From Marinomonas posidonica_A (GTDB lineage Bacteria > Pseudomonadota > Gammaproteobacteria > Pseudomonadales > Marinomonadaceae), in assembly GCF_043643765.1 (NCBI RefSeq), contig NZ_JBHZSP010000004.1, positions 1 through 64,000 of the forward strand: a stretch of 64,000 bases of DNA, written 5' to 3'. This document shows, piece after piece, positions 9,140 through 17,359 of this stretch. Position 1 is the stretch's first letter, and each line of letters opens with the position of its first letter. Under the pieces are notes generated by a model that saw only the letters and a program-made list of their open reading frames with translations, searched no databases and was not told where the DNA came from. The position numbers and the translations under genes were made by a program.

Positions 9140-9153
9140 TTCATTCTTAACCG

Positions 9154-9189
9154 ATTTGGGTTCCCTCACCCCAATAAAACGAAAAAGGT
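9154..9189 (+). promoter_or_regulatory. Candidate preQ1-I riboswitch in the yhhQ leader
   Basis: Compact aptamer pattern: stem UUGGG (9156-9160) with CCCAA (9170-9174), a loop UUCCCUCAC that keeps the preQ1-I UUC start and the ACC before the stem, then an A-rich tail UAAAACGAAAAAGG. The tail ends in the Shine-Dalgarno GG (9187-9188), 6 bases before the ATG. It aligns nearly position for position with my memory of the Thermoanaerobacter preQ1-I aptamer. Folding of the pseudoknot would hide the ribosome site, giving translational repression by preQ1. The downstream gene product transports queuosine precursors, which fits. Confidence 0.7.
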
Positions 9190-9194
9190 ACAAT

Positions 9195-9866
9195 ATGAGC
9201 ACATTTACCCCCGAGCAGCAGGGCAAAGCCCTAGGCTACCTCGCCATGTTCCATTTACTGGTCATTGCATCAAGCAACTATCTAGTACAGATTCCGTTTA
9301 CCCTATTTGGCTTCCATACCACTTGGGGCGCATTTACCTTCCCTTTAATCTTCGTGGCTACCGATTTAACCGTTAGGATTTTTGGTGCTCAGCTTGCCCG
9401 TCGCATCATTTTTACGGTCATGATTCCATCCCTGATCATTTCCTACGTGCTGTCTGTTCTCTTTGCCCAAGGGGCATTCCAAGGCTTCGCCGCTTTATTA
9501 AATTTCGACACTTTCGTGGCGCGCATTGCCTTTGCCAGCTTGATGGCTTATTTACTTGGTCAGGCGTTAGACATTCAGGTTTTTAATCGACTGCGCCAAT
9601 TGAAACAATGGTGGGTTGCACCAATGGCTTCAACCTTGGTCGGAAACGGACTGGATACGTTGGCTTTTTTTGGCATCGCTTTCTATCGCAGTCCAGATGA
9701 CTTCATGGCCACCCATTGGCCTGAAATCGCTATGGTAGACTTTACTTTTAAGTTGATCATTAGCTTAGGTTTATTCGTGCCAATGTACGGTGTGCTGCTT
9801 AATTTCCTAGCAAAGAAATTAACACAGATTCAACCAAATTTTAGCTTGGCAAACCCTGCGAGATGA
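9195..9866 (+). CDS. yhhQ: Queuosine precursor transporter YhhQ (COG1738)
   Basis: Inner-membrane protein of 223 residues with about six helices, matching the VUT/COG1738 family; E. coli YhhQ imports preQ0 and preQ1 for tRNA queuosine synthesis. The N-terminal half (ASSNYLVQIPFTLFGFHTTW, then TFPLIFVATDLTVRIFG) is highly characteristic. The ATG at 9195 was chosen over an upstream in-frame codon at 9156 because the latter lies inside the riboswitch, while AAAAAGG directly precedes 9195. Promoter, tandem palindromes, aptamer and terminator form a self-contained unit. Regulation by preQ1 is inferred from the leader. Confidence 0.9.
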   Translation: MSTFTPEQQGKALGYLAMFHLLVIASSNYLVQIPFTLFGFHTTWGAFTFPLIFVATDLTVRIFGAQLARRIIFTVMIPSLIISYVLSVLFAQGAFQGFAALLNFDTFVARIAFASLMAYLLGQALDIQVFNRLRQLKQWWVAPMASTLVGNGLDTLAFFGIAFYRSPDDFMATHWPEIAMVDFTFKLIISLGLFVPMYGVLLNFLAKKLTQIQPNFSLANPAR

Positions 9867-9871
9867 TGAAA

Positions 9872-9900
9872 AAAGGCCTATTTCATCGAAATAGGCCTTT
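9872..9900. terminator. Bidirectional terminator between yhhQ and the KdgM-like porin
   Basis: AAAGGCCTATTT (9872-9883) and AAATAGGCCTTT (9889-9900) form a perfect 12-bp stem with loop CATCG. T residues end the stem on the plus strand, and the A-run before it gives a T-run on the minus strand, serving both convergent genes. Confidence 0.85.
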
Positions 9901-9942
9901 GAATATAAAGGAGAATAATGCCTTAGTCGTTATTCAAGGGGA

Positions 9943-10677
9943 TTAATAACTGTATTTAAGGCCTAAACGATAGCGAGGACGCCATTTATCATTTGCGCTA
10001 ACTTCTTCGCCATTAAAACGATAAGTCTCACCAGACTTATAAGGCTTCAAGCCAAATTCCACAAACGGATTCCAGCCATTCTTGAGTCCCGTATATTCAC
10101 CTTTAAAGTTCACATCGGAAAACCAAGACGACTTATCTTCCCAACGAGGTCCTGAGGCTTCTGGATTAAATGTGTAGTCTATCGCAGAACTTAGAGACCA
10201 ATTCTCAACACCTTTATAACCGGCTGAAAAAGTCCAACGGTTATAATGAGAATTGTCATAACCCACTTTGGTTTCGTAATTATAGCGATGTCTAAAACCA
10301 ACAGACCAATCACTGCTTACCTTGTAACCAAAACTAAAATTAAACTGATGGCTTAATTTGTTCGAACCTGATTCCCATTTATATTGAGGAGTAAAAGTAA
10401 CAGCGTCAGATAACTTCATACGATAGCTGATATTGCTCTGCTGACCGTTACCTGATAGCTCTCCAAAAGCATGTTCGTTATTACTCTTCCATTTCGCCTC
10501 AACACCAAAGCCAATGCCATTGGAAAAACGATGGCTGACTTCAATACGATCTGAATGACTGGCCGCCTGATCATCATACTCAGGCACAATCTCGTGCCTC
10601 ATATTAATGCTTGTCGCATGAGCTGATACACACACCAATCCTGATAAAACTACACAAGATATAATTTTAACATCCAT
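9943..10677 (-). CDS. KdgM-family oligogalacturonate-type porin
   Basis: Outer-membrane beta-barrel of 244 residues. A signal peptide ends at A21 (VSAHA). The mature part alternates polar and aromatic residues in the rhythm of a 12-strand barrel and closes with YRLGLKYSY, whose final aromatic residue is the outer-membrane sorting signal. The start of the mature chain (SINMRHEIVPEYDD) and length match KdgM porins, which let pectin oligomers or other acidic oligosaccharides cross the outer membrane. AAAAAGG precedes the ATG. A pectate lyase lies 45 kb away; no pectin genes are adjacent. The exact oligosaccharide is inference. Confidence 0.78.
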   Translation of the reverse strand: MDVKIISCVVLSGLVCVSAHATSINMRHEIVPEYDDQAASHSDRIEVSHRFSNGIGFGVEAKWKSNNEHAFGELSGNGQQSNISYRMKLSDAVTFTPQYKWESGSNKLSHQFNFSFGYKVSSDWSVGFRHRYNYETKVGYDNSHYNRWTFSAGYKGVENWSLSSAIDYTFNPEASGPRWEDKSSWFSDVNFKGEYTGLKNGWNPFVEFGLKPYKSGETYRFNGEEVSANDKWRPRYRLGLKYSY

Positions 10678-10745
10678 ATAGAAACACCTTTTTATTATTA
10701 TTGAACAGATATTTTAATATATACCTAAGATAATAAAATCGAAAG

Positions 10746-10765
10746 CATTTTTTGAATAAAAAATG
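10746..10765. promoter_or_regulatory. 20-bp palindrome upstream of the KdgM-like porin gene
   Basis: CATTTTTT-GAAT-AAAAAATG is symmetric in both 8-base arms, 70-88 bp upstream of the porin ATG. It does not match the KdgR or ExuR consensus as I know them. It may be an operator or simply A/T-rich symmetry. Confidence 0.3.
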
Positions 10766-10899
10766 ATCAAATAGCTATCCAATAGAGGAAAAACTGCCGA
10801 TTTAAACTCATCAATCTAAAAAATTAAGCTTCTAGATCAATGAATTAATGCACGGTGAAAATAACAAGAAGGGAGGTTAAATCTGATTCATTAACGCGG

Positions 10900-12324
10900 C
10901 TAAAACAACATTTCCTGACTTTGACACTCCAGTACTGAGACACAATTACGACCCGCAGCCTTGGATTGATAGAGCGCTTTGTCTGCACAACTTAACATTT
11001 CGTCAACGGAACATTGACCTGTCGCTTTATAAGCCACACCAATAGAAACCGTAAAATAAATTTTTTGATTGTCACCATTGAGCACCATACTGCGCTCCAT
11101 TTTCACTCTTAAACGCTCGGCTTTTTGTATCGCTTCAGCTTGCGTCGCGGCTGGTAACAATACAATAAATTCCTCACCACCAATACGTGCAAGCACTTCC
11201 TCTTCGGCCAATACGCTACGACCACTCTCTGCTAGAGCCTGCAGTACTAAATCACCACTTTTGTGACCATATAAGTCATTCACCTGTTTAAAGTGATCCA
11301 CATCGAGCATGATCAAAGCGATCGGTGAAGAAGTCGTGAGTGCGAGACTCAAAGCTTGCTCACACAATTCGAAGAAATAGCCTCGATTTACCAACCCAGT
11401 CAGATGATCGTAATACGCTCGTCGCTCAAGCTCTTCTTGTGCCCGAAAGTTTTCAATGGCAATGCTTGCTAAGTTACTAGCAAAATGTATGAGTTCCAGC
11501 TCTTTACTAGAGGGAGTAGATGGCATGGTCTTATAGATAGCAAAGGTCCCCAACAGAGAGCCCTTTGAAGAAATAATGGGATCTGACCAACAAGCGGAAA
11601 TTCCCGCTAACGTCGCTAAACCATGGAACCTAGCCCAATATGGGTGACAAAACACATCTTCCACTATGACCCGCTGACGCAAAAACGCCGCCGTTCCACA
11701 AGAACCAACATTTAAGCCAATCTTTACCCCATCTATCGCTTGGTTATAGGCTTCAGGTAAATTCGGTGCGGCTCCCATTTTTAAGCATTGCGTCTGTGAA
11801 TCAAATAACAAAACACTGCAAATCGCTTGTGGTATTTCATATTGAATTTGGCGTACCAGCATATGTAAGGTATCAATCAAAGCAGAACTTTTTGCCACCC
11901 GTTCTAGCATATTACTGCGAGCACTCAAGCGCTGCTCAGCAACACAGTAATTGGTAACGTCATTGAAGTACCAGAGTCGCTTATGGCCAACGATTGAAAA
12001 GCACAAATTGACGTGACAAGCCGCACCTTGCTTATCAAGTAGCTTTACTTGAATGTCTCGAATGGAATAGGGTAAGTCGGTTTCATCCAACCATGGCTCT
12101 ATGACCTGAGAATAAAAATCAGACTGACCTGAAGCAAGATAGTACCAAGCACGGACGTCAGAAAGATCGGCTAAAACAAATCCAAATAAACGGTGGAAAG
12201 CTGAGTTAATGTATTCAATTGAACCACTATCAATACTGGACCAAAAAGCAGGAATGGGTGAGGAATCGACCAAAGTCTCCAGACGAAACAACTCATTTTC
12301 AGGGTGCGTCATAACAAATACCAT
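10900..12324 (-). CDS. PAS-GAF-GGDEF diguanylate cyclase
   Basis: Cytoplasmic three-domain signalling protein of about 474 residues. A PAS domain occupies roughly 10-120 (the SIEYINSAFHRLFGF pattern), a GAF domain roughly 150-295 (with VGSCGTAAFLRQRVIVEDV typical of this GAF subgroup), and a GGDEF domain the rest, active loop GGEEF at 382-386. No RxxD I-site is seen before the loop. It should make cyclic di-GMP in response to a small ligand or redox cue. The start is uncertain: an in-frame TTG at 12351 has no ribosome site, ATG 12324 has a weak one, ATG 12312 is also possible. Monocistronic. Confidence 0.85.
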   Translation of the reverse strand: MVFVMTHPENELFRLETLVDSSPIPAFWSSIDSGSIEYINSAFHRLFGFVLADLSDVRAWYYLASGQSDFYSQVIEPWLDETDLPYSIRDIQVKLLDKQGAACHVNLCFSIVGHKRLWYFNDVTNYCVAEQRLSARSNMLERVAKSSALIDTLHMLVRQIQYEIPQAICSVLLFDSQTQCLKMGAAPNLPEAYNQAIDGVKIGLNVGSCGTAAFLRQRVIVEDVFCHPYWARFHGLATLAGISACWSDPIISSKGSLLGTFAIYKTMPSTPSSKELELIHFASNLASIAIENFRAQEELERRAYYDHLTGLVNRGYFFELCEQALSLALTTSSPIALIMLDVDHFKQVNDLYGHKSGDLVLQALAESGRSVLAEEEVLARIGGEEFIVLLPAATQAEAIQKAERLRVKMERSMVLNGDNQKIYFTVSIGVAYKATGQCSVDEMLSCADKALYQSKAAGRNCVSVLECQSQEMLF

Positions 12325-12443
12325 GTGTACACTCGTGTGATCTAAATCCAAGGATCACGATTCCTACAAGTAATACGCAACCCCCTTTTCAATACAAGCA
12401 AAGAAGGAGGCTTTTTTGTATGGTTTTTGTACTAAATCAAAAA

Positions 12444-13169
12444 CTAAGTAAAGAGAAACAGCTTAAACGCCGCAACGGTAGACATGATTCGAATTAACCA
12501 TTTGAACTGAGTTGGCTGCACCTTTTTGAGAAATTGATAGCCAATGAAAGACCCGACTAATAAACCTGGAATCGCATACAAACTGGTTTCAGCACTGTTA
12601 ACCGTAAGCAAGCCCAATCCAATGTAGAGAGGCAGTTTCAATAAATTGATAATGAAGAAAGCCCAAGCTCTTGTACTTACATAGGTATTTTTATCGAGTT
12701 TTTGCTCTAGTAGAAATAAGCTAAACAATGGTCCCGCCGCGTTAGCAATCATACTCACGACTCCACCAAAAAAACCCATAGAATAAGCTGCCCATGGGCG
12801 ACGCATAAAAGATGCGGGTCGCACATCCAAATACAAGCCTAAGGCAATCATTGCAATGATAGTGAAACCTAGAAAACCAATAAACTGATCCGCATTAATG
12901 CTGGCCAAAAAATGACTGGCGATGATGACACCAATAAACGCCAAGGGTAAAAATCGCGCCAACACTGACCACGCGATCTTACTTTTATAACTCGATACCG
13001 CCATCAAATCCGTAAGGATGTACAAAGGTAATAATACCCCTAATGCTTCTGGACCTGGGAATGCAATCATGACAATCGGCAGCACTAAAAGCCCCATACC
13101 ACCAACCGAAAATTTTGAAAAACCGGTTATTAATCCGGCGAGGAATAATACCGCTATGGATGTGTCCAT
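12444..13169 (-). CDS. TauE/SafE (TSUP) family anion exporter
   Basis: Membrane protein of 241 residues with about seven or eight helices and the two repeated TSUP halves; GFSKFSVGGMGLLVLPI at residues 17-33 and the proline/glycine-rich GFFGGVVSMIANAAGPL are diagnostic. Members export sulfite, sulfoacetate or related organosulfur anions. AGGAGGTTTATATG gives a strong start. It is transcribed divergently from a LysR-type gene 125 bp away, the usual arrangement for a transporter controlled by its neighbour. Substrate cannot be read from sequence. Confidence 0.82.
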   Translation of the reverse strand: MDTSIAVLFLAGLITGFSKFSVGGMGLLVLPIVMIAFPGPEALGVLLPLYILTDLMAVSSYKSKIAWSVLARFLPLAFIGVIIASHFLASINADQFIGFLGFTIIAMIALGLYLDVRPASFMRRPWAAYSMGFFGGVVSMIANAAGPLFSLFLLEQKLDKNTYVSTRAWAFFIINLLKLPLYIGLGLLTVNSAETSLYAIPGLLVGSFIGYQFLKKVQPTQFKWLIRIMSTVAAFKLFLFT

Positions 13170-13294
13170 ATAAACCTCCTACACATCTGATCTAATCTGT
13201 CTTTAATGGGATTATGATAAGACAAAAAATGAAAAATAAATAATTTCGTTTTACTATTATAATGATATGAAAAGCTGATCATCTTGGTGAGTCT

Positions 13295-14191
13295 ATGAAA
13301 ATCGATCAAATTAAAGCCTTTATTGCAGTGGTAGAAACTGGCAGTTTTCGTTCTGCGGCTGAAGCCATCCATAAAACCCAGCCGAGTGTTAGTGCGGCCA
13401 TTAAAGCTCTGGAAAGCCAATATGACATTACCTTGTTTGATCGCAACAGTTACCGCCCCGGCTTAACTGCGGAGGGGCATGCTTTTTTCAGACAATGCAA
13501 AAAACTCATGTCACAGGTAACGCAATTGGATTCCTTGGGACACGACTTGGCAAAAGGTGTCGCAACGCCACCACTGCACCTTTGTTTAAGCCAGATGAGC
13601 CTGGACCAAAACTGTATAGAGCGAGTTAAAGCCTTTCAGCAACACAACGCTGACGTCGACATAGATATCACAACAGATCATTTATACGGCTTGCAAGATA
13701 AACTCGCCAAAGGCAAATGTGACATTTCCATTGGCCCAAGATATGGCTTAGATGACCGTCATTCGTTTCTCGAACTCTATAAAATGGAAATGATTACGGT
13801 GATGAGCTCAAGTCTGCTTGAACAGCTTAACCTCACCACCAACAAGGTAAAACAAACGTCTCTGCAATCCATTCCACAGCTCCTCGTTATTAATACCGCC
13901 AGCGATGGTTCCAGCCATGGACACAGACACGTATTAACCACAGGGAAACGTTGGTACGTGAACGATTTTCAGGTTAAAAAAAGCTTGCTGCTAAATGGTA
14001 TGGGTTGGGCGAGGATGCCAAAGCACATGATTCTTGCTGAATTAGAAAACGGGCAGTTAGTCCCTATTGAAGTCGACAATTTCATATCACGCAATCATGT
14101 GCCCATTTACATGGTACGACTGAGACAACAAACCCATCGCTTCCAAGTTAATTTATTCTGGGAAATGATGCGATCTTTTACGTCTAGATAA
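13295..14191 (+). CDS. LysR-type transcriptional regulator
   Basis: 298 residues, standard LysR length. The N-terminal winged helix-turn-helix is clear (FIAVVETGSFRSAAEAIHKT, then QPSVSAAIKALE), followed by a periplasmic-binding-protein-like effector domain. Divergent from the TauE/SafE exporter with a shared 125-bp control region, so it probably regulates that gene in response to the exported compound or its precursor; this is inference from arrangement. Its 3' end converges with the DUF547 gene 18 bp away; an imperfect hairpin (ATCTTTTA at 14173-14180 with TAAAAGAT at 14196-14203) spans the junction. Confidence 0.88.
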   Translation: MKIDQIKAFIAVVETGSFRSAAEAIHKTQPSVSAAIKALESQYDITLFDRNSYRPGLTAEGHAFFRQCKKLMSQVTQLDSLGHDLAKGVATPPLHLCLSQMSLDQNCIERVKAFQQHNADVDIDITTDHLYGLQDKLAKGKCDISIGPRYGLDDRHSFLELYKMEMITVMSSSLLEQLNLTTNKVKQTSLQSIPQLLVINTASDGSSHGHRHVLTTGKRWYVNDFQVKKSLLLNGMGWARMPKHMILAELENGQLVPIEVDNFISRNHVPIYMVRLRQQTHRFQVNLFWEMMRSFTSR

Positions 14192-14209
14192 GATCTAAAA
14201 GATGTATTA

Positions 14210-15016
14210 TCAAGGTGTTACATTCAAACCCCAATCATAATCTAGATAGACGATATCCAGATCGCCATTTTTCAAGGCCTGAATGGCCTGTGCGTCTAAT
14301 GACAATTCAGCAGCATAATCCAACAAAAACGATGCTAAAGAAGCATAACCTGACCAACCTTTCTCGAAATCTTGTTTGTACCATTTGAAGATTGACGAGA
14401 GTTTCAACTCCCCCTTTTCTAGTCGATTACGACTAACATCAGATAAAAATAGGCGAGTTTGTTCATTGAGTTGAGTCTCTAATGTTTGCCCCTGATAGGC
14501 TTCAGCCCGTAACGCCGGGCAGCCAATGCTGGCACAATTGACCGCAAAATGAATACGTGGATCTTGGTAACGATCCGAGTCACGAATCATCTTATGCTCA
14601 ATGTCATCCAAAGAAACCGTGTCACCCAGAAGAGGCGCGATGTCTTTTGACCAAGGCGAACGGAAGAGGCTTCCAAGATCTTTAATCGACTCAAGATCAG
14701 GCCATTCCGTCAGAATTAAAGCGACCGTCCAAGCATTATAAGCATTGATTAAGAACGCCAACTGCTCCTCACTTGACCAAGCGTCAAAGCGTGAACGTGA
14801 CACATCAGACAAACGATCCAAGTAAGCGCTTAGACTCACTTGGTGTTCAGCAAAACCCGGATAATCGACCTGTGTCGCTTGTCCGCCCTGTAACACCCTC
14901 ACATGCAGTTTGAGCAGTTGATCCCATTCCTTATGGTCAAAACCATCTTCTGCCGCGCTAAGCGTCTGACTGAAGAAACCAAACAGGATCGATGCCATCA
15001 ACAACCAAATTTTCAT
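14210..15016 (-). CDS. Exported DUF547 domain protein
   Basis: A 268-residue secreted protein: signal peptide MKIWLLMASILFGFFSQTLS followed by AAED, then a DUF547 domain (LAFLINAYNAWTVALIL, and IHFAVNCASIGCPAL with the conserved Asn/Cys). DUF547 has no proven activity, although its core motif resembles cysteine-hydrolase-like folds. The ATG at 15016 was chosen over an upstream in-frame codon because it yields the signal peptide and starts 4 bp after the upstream stop with an AGG ribosome site. It is translationally close to the TVP38-flavoprotein gene, implying an operon and a joint role at the membrane, nature unknown. Confidence 0.82.
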   Translation of the reverse strand: MKIWLLMASILFGFFSQTLSAAEDGFDHKEWDQLLKLHVRVLQGGQATQVDYPGFAEHQVSLSAYLDRLSDVSRSRFDAWSSEEQLAFLINAYNAWTVALILTEWPDLESIKDLGSLFRSPWSKDIAPLLGDTVSLDDIEHKMIRDSDRYQDPRIHFAVNCASIGCPALRAEAYQGQTLETQLNEQTRLFLSDVSRNRLEKGELKLSSIFKWYKQDFEKGWSGYASLASFLLDYAAELSLDAQAIQALKNGDLDIVYLDYDWGLNVTP

Positions 15017-15020
15017 TAGC

Positions 15021-17171
15021 CTAGCCTCGACGCCAGCTATGGTATTTCTCAAGCCAGCTCAATATTTTGGCTGGAGCATGCGCACGTTTCCATTCTCCAG
15101 CAGCATATTTATTGGCTTCCGCCCAAGTAGGATAAGTGTGAATGGTGCCCAAAATTTTATTCAATCCAAGACCGTGTTTCATGGCTAAGACAAATTCCGC
15201 CAACAAATCACCTGCGTGCTCACCAACAATGGTAACACCCAAAATTTTGTCTTTACCAGGCACCGTCAAAACCTTCACAAAACCCGTACGCGCCCCATCG
15301 GCAATGGCACGATCTAAATCATCTAAACCATAACGCACCACTTCGTAGGCCACACCTTTGGCCTTCGCTTCCTGCTCACTTAGACCTACACGCGCCACTT
15401 CTGGGTCAATGAAAGTCGTCCAAGGGATAACTCGGTAATCCACTCGAAAGCGTTTTAACGAACCGAACAAGGCATTGACTGCTGCATACCAAGCTTGATG
15501 CGCCGCCACATGAGTAAATTGATAGGGGCCCGCCACGTCACCTGCGGCATATATATTTGGGTACAGGGTTTCTAAATAATCGTTGGTGACAATGGTGCCT
15601 TTGGTTTCGATGCCCAGGTTTTCTAAACCATAGCCTTCTAATCTGGCTTCACGACCCACCGCACAAATCAGCTCGTCAAATTCAATTGCTCGCTCTTCCC
15701 CTTCATGCGCCACGACAATGCGCTTCACATCGCCATCACGCTGACAACGCAACGCCGTGTGAGACGTCAGAACCGACACGCCATCTTGACGTAAAGAAGC
15801 TTCCGCTAGATCAGAGACCTCTTCATCTTCTCGTGCCATTAAACGTTGAGAACGCTCAATTTGAATCACTTCAGACCCGAGTCTGGCAAAACTTTGCGCC
15901 AACTCACAACCAATTGGGCCACCACCAAGAATCACCAATCGCTTAGGAGGTGTATCGCGCTTAGATAAAGCTTCCCACAAGGTATCACTGGTCAAATACC
16001 CAACCTCTTCAAGGCCTTCTAATTTAGGAACAAATGGTCGAGCCCCAGTTGCTAACACAATACTGCGCGCGGTCATGCGTTGCGTACCGCCCTCGTTTAA
16101 CTGAATTTCGACTGTCCAAGGGTCAATTAACTTGGCATAACCTTGAACCACATTCACCCCTAGCTCAGTGTAACGCTCCACACTGTCATGAGGTTCCACT
16201 TGGCGCACTACATCTTGAACTCGCGCCATCACCTGTTTAAACGAAAAGCTTGGTTCACTGCTCTGCAAACCATAGTGCTCAGCATGACGAATTTGGTTTG
16301 CTACCTTCGCGCTTTTGATCAATGCCTTACTCGGAATACAACCATAATTTAAGCAATCGCCGCCCATTTTGTGGGCTTCAATCAACGTCACTTTCGCCTT
16401 AACCGCAGCCGCAATGTAAGCACTTACCAATCCACCCGCACCCGCACCAATGACAATCATATTTTGGTCAAATGTCTTTGGCTTAGAGTAGCCCGCGTAA
16501 ACTCGTCGCCCTTTTAACCAATTCAAGCTCTTTTTGGCAACCAAAGGAAACACACCCAAAAGCACAAATGACAACAACAATGAAGGCGATAAAATACCGG
16601 ATAGACTGTCAATTTGACCCAATTGCGTGCCTGCGTTCACATACACCAGAGTCCCCGCAAACATGCCTAACTGGCTCACCCAGAAAAAGGTCAACGCACG
16701 GATACGTGTTAAACCCATCAATAAATTAATTAAGAAGAAAGGGAAAACTGGCACCAAACGTAGGGTAAAAAGATAAAACGCGCCCTCTTTTTCAATACCT
16801 TGGTTAATCGCCGCAAGACGATCACCAAACTTGGATTGCACCATCTCCTGCAACAAGTATCGGGATACTAAAAAAGCCAGCGTCGCACCGATGGAACTGG
16901 CAAAAGACACAATCAACAGCCCCCAGCCTAAGCCAAATAAGGCACCCGCTGCTAACGTCATGATGGCGGCGCCGGGCAAAGAAAGCGCTGTGACTAACAC
17001 ATACATTAATAGAAAAACGCCGCCCACTAGAATCGGGCTGGCACTGCGCCATTCTTCAAACTGTACCAAACCAGATTTTAAGCCAGACAGTGTTAACAAC
17101 TGGTGCAAATCAAAATAAAAGAAGCCTGCCGCCAATAAGGCAATGAGCACCAATAAACCTATTTTCTTCAT
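15021..17171 (-). CDS. TVP38/TMEM64 membrane domain fused to FAD disulfide oxidoreductase
   Basis: A 716-residue fusion. Residues 1-215 form a TVP38/TMEM64 (DedA/VTT superfamily) membrane domain with about six helices. After a basic linker (residues 216-234) comes a full pyridine-nucleotide-disulfide oxidoreductase of the mercuric-reductase/lipoamide-dehydrogenase class: FAD motif GAGAGG at 242-247, redox disulfide C273/C278 in GGDCLNYGCIPSK, NAD motif GGGPIGCELAQSF, and the catalytic His/Glu of IHTYPTWAEANK. The C-terminal cysteine pair needed for Hg(II) is missing, so it is not MerA. It presumably shuttles electrons at the inner membrane. Such fusions are known, but their substrate is not. 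Operon with the DUF547 gene. Confidence 0.87.
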   Translation of the reverse strand: MKKIGLLVLIALLAAGFFYFDLHQLLTLSGLKSGLVQFEEWRSASPILVGGVFLLMYVLVTALSLPGAAIMTLAAGALFGLGWGLLIVSFASSIGATLAFLVSRYLLQEMVQSKFGDRLAAINQGIEKEGAFYLFTLRLVPVFPFFLINLLMGLTRIRALTFFWVSQLGMFAGTLVYVNAGTQLGQIDSLSGILSPSLLLSFVLLGVFPLVAKKSLNWLKGRRVYAGYSKPKTFDQNMIVIGAGAGGLVSAYIAAAVKAKVTLIEAHKMGGDCLNYGCIPSKALIKSAKVANQIRHAEHYGLQSSEPSFSFKQVMARVQDVVRQVEPHDSVERYTELGVNVVQGYAKLIDPWTVEIQLNEGGTQRMTARSIVLATGARPFVPKLEGLEEVGYLTSDTLWEALSKRDTPPKRLVILGGGPIGCELAQSFARLGSEVIQIERSQRLMAREDEEVSDLAEASLRQDGVSVLTSHTALRCQRDGDVKRIVVAHEGEERAIEFDELICAVGREARLEGYGLENLGIETKGTIVTNDYLETLYPNIYAAGDVAGPYQFTHVAAHQAWYAAVNALFGSLKRFRVDYRVIPWTTFIDPEVARVGLSEQEAKAKGVAYEVVRYGLDDLDRAIADGARTGFVKVLTVPGKDKILGVTIVGEHAGDLLAEFVLAMKHGLGLNKILGTIHTYPTWAEANKYAAGEWKRAHAPAKILSWLEKYHSWRRG

Positions 17172-17359
17172 TCATAACCCCACAACACCCGATTAAGGTC
17201 GTTAATTTGATTCTATTATTAACAGATTAGACTGACTAAGGCTGACCATTCTTACAGAATAATAGAAAAACAATGAGAAAAGGAAATGAACGCTTGATTC
17301 GCCATGACAAAGACAGACGATCCTTGCCATGGCAGTAAGGCTCTCTTAATAGAGAAAGA

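Noticed and set aside
12380..12418. Imperfect hairpin with T-run between the PAS-GAF-GGDEF and TauE/SafE genes
   Set aside because: The T-run is on the plus strand where no gene ends; on the minus strand the stem relies on a G-U pair and has no T-run.
15686..15946. Plus-strand frames antisense to the TVP38-flavoprotein fusion
   Set aside because: Shadow frames of a strongly conserved enzyme on the other strand.
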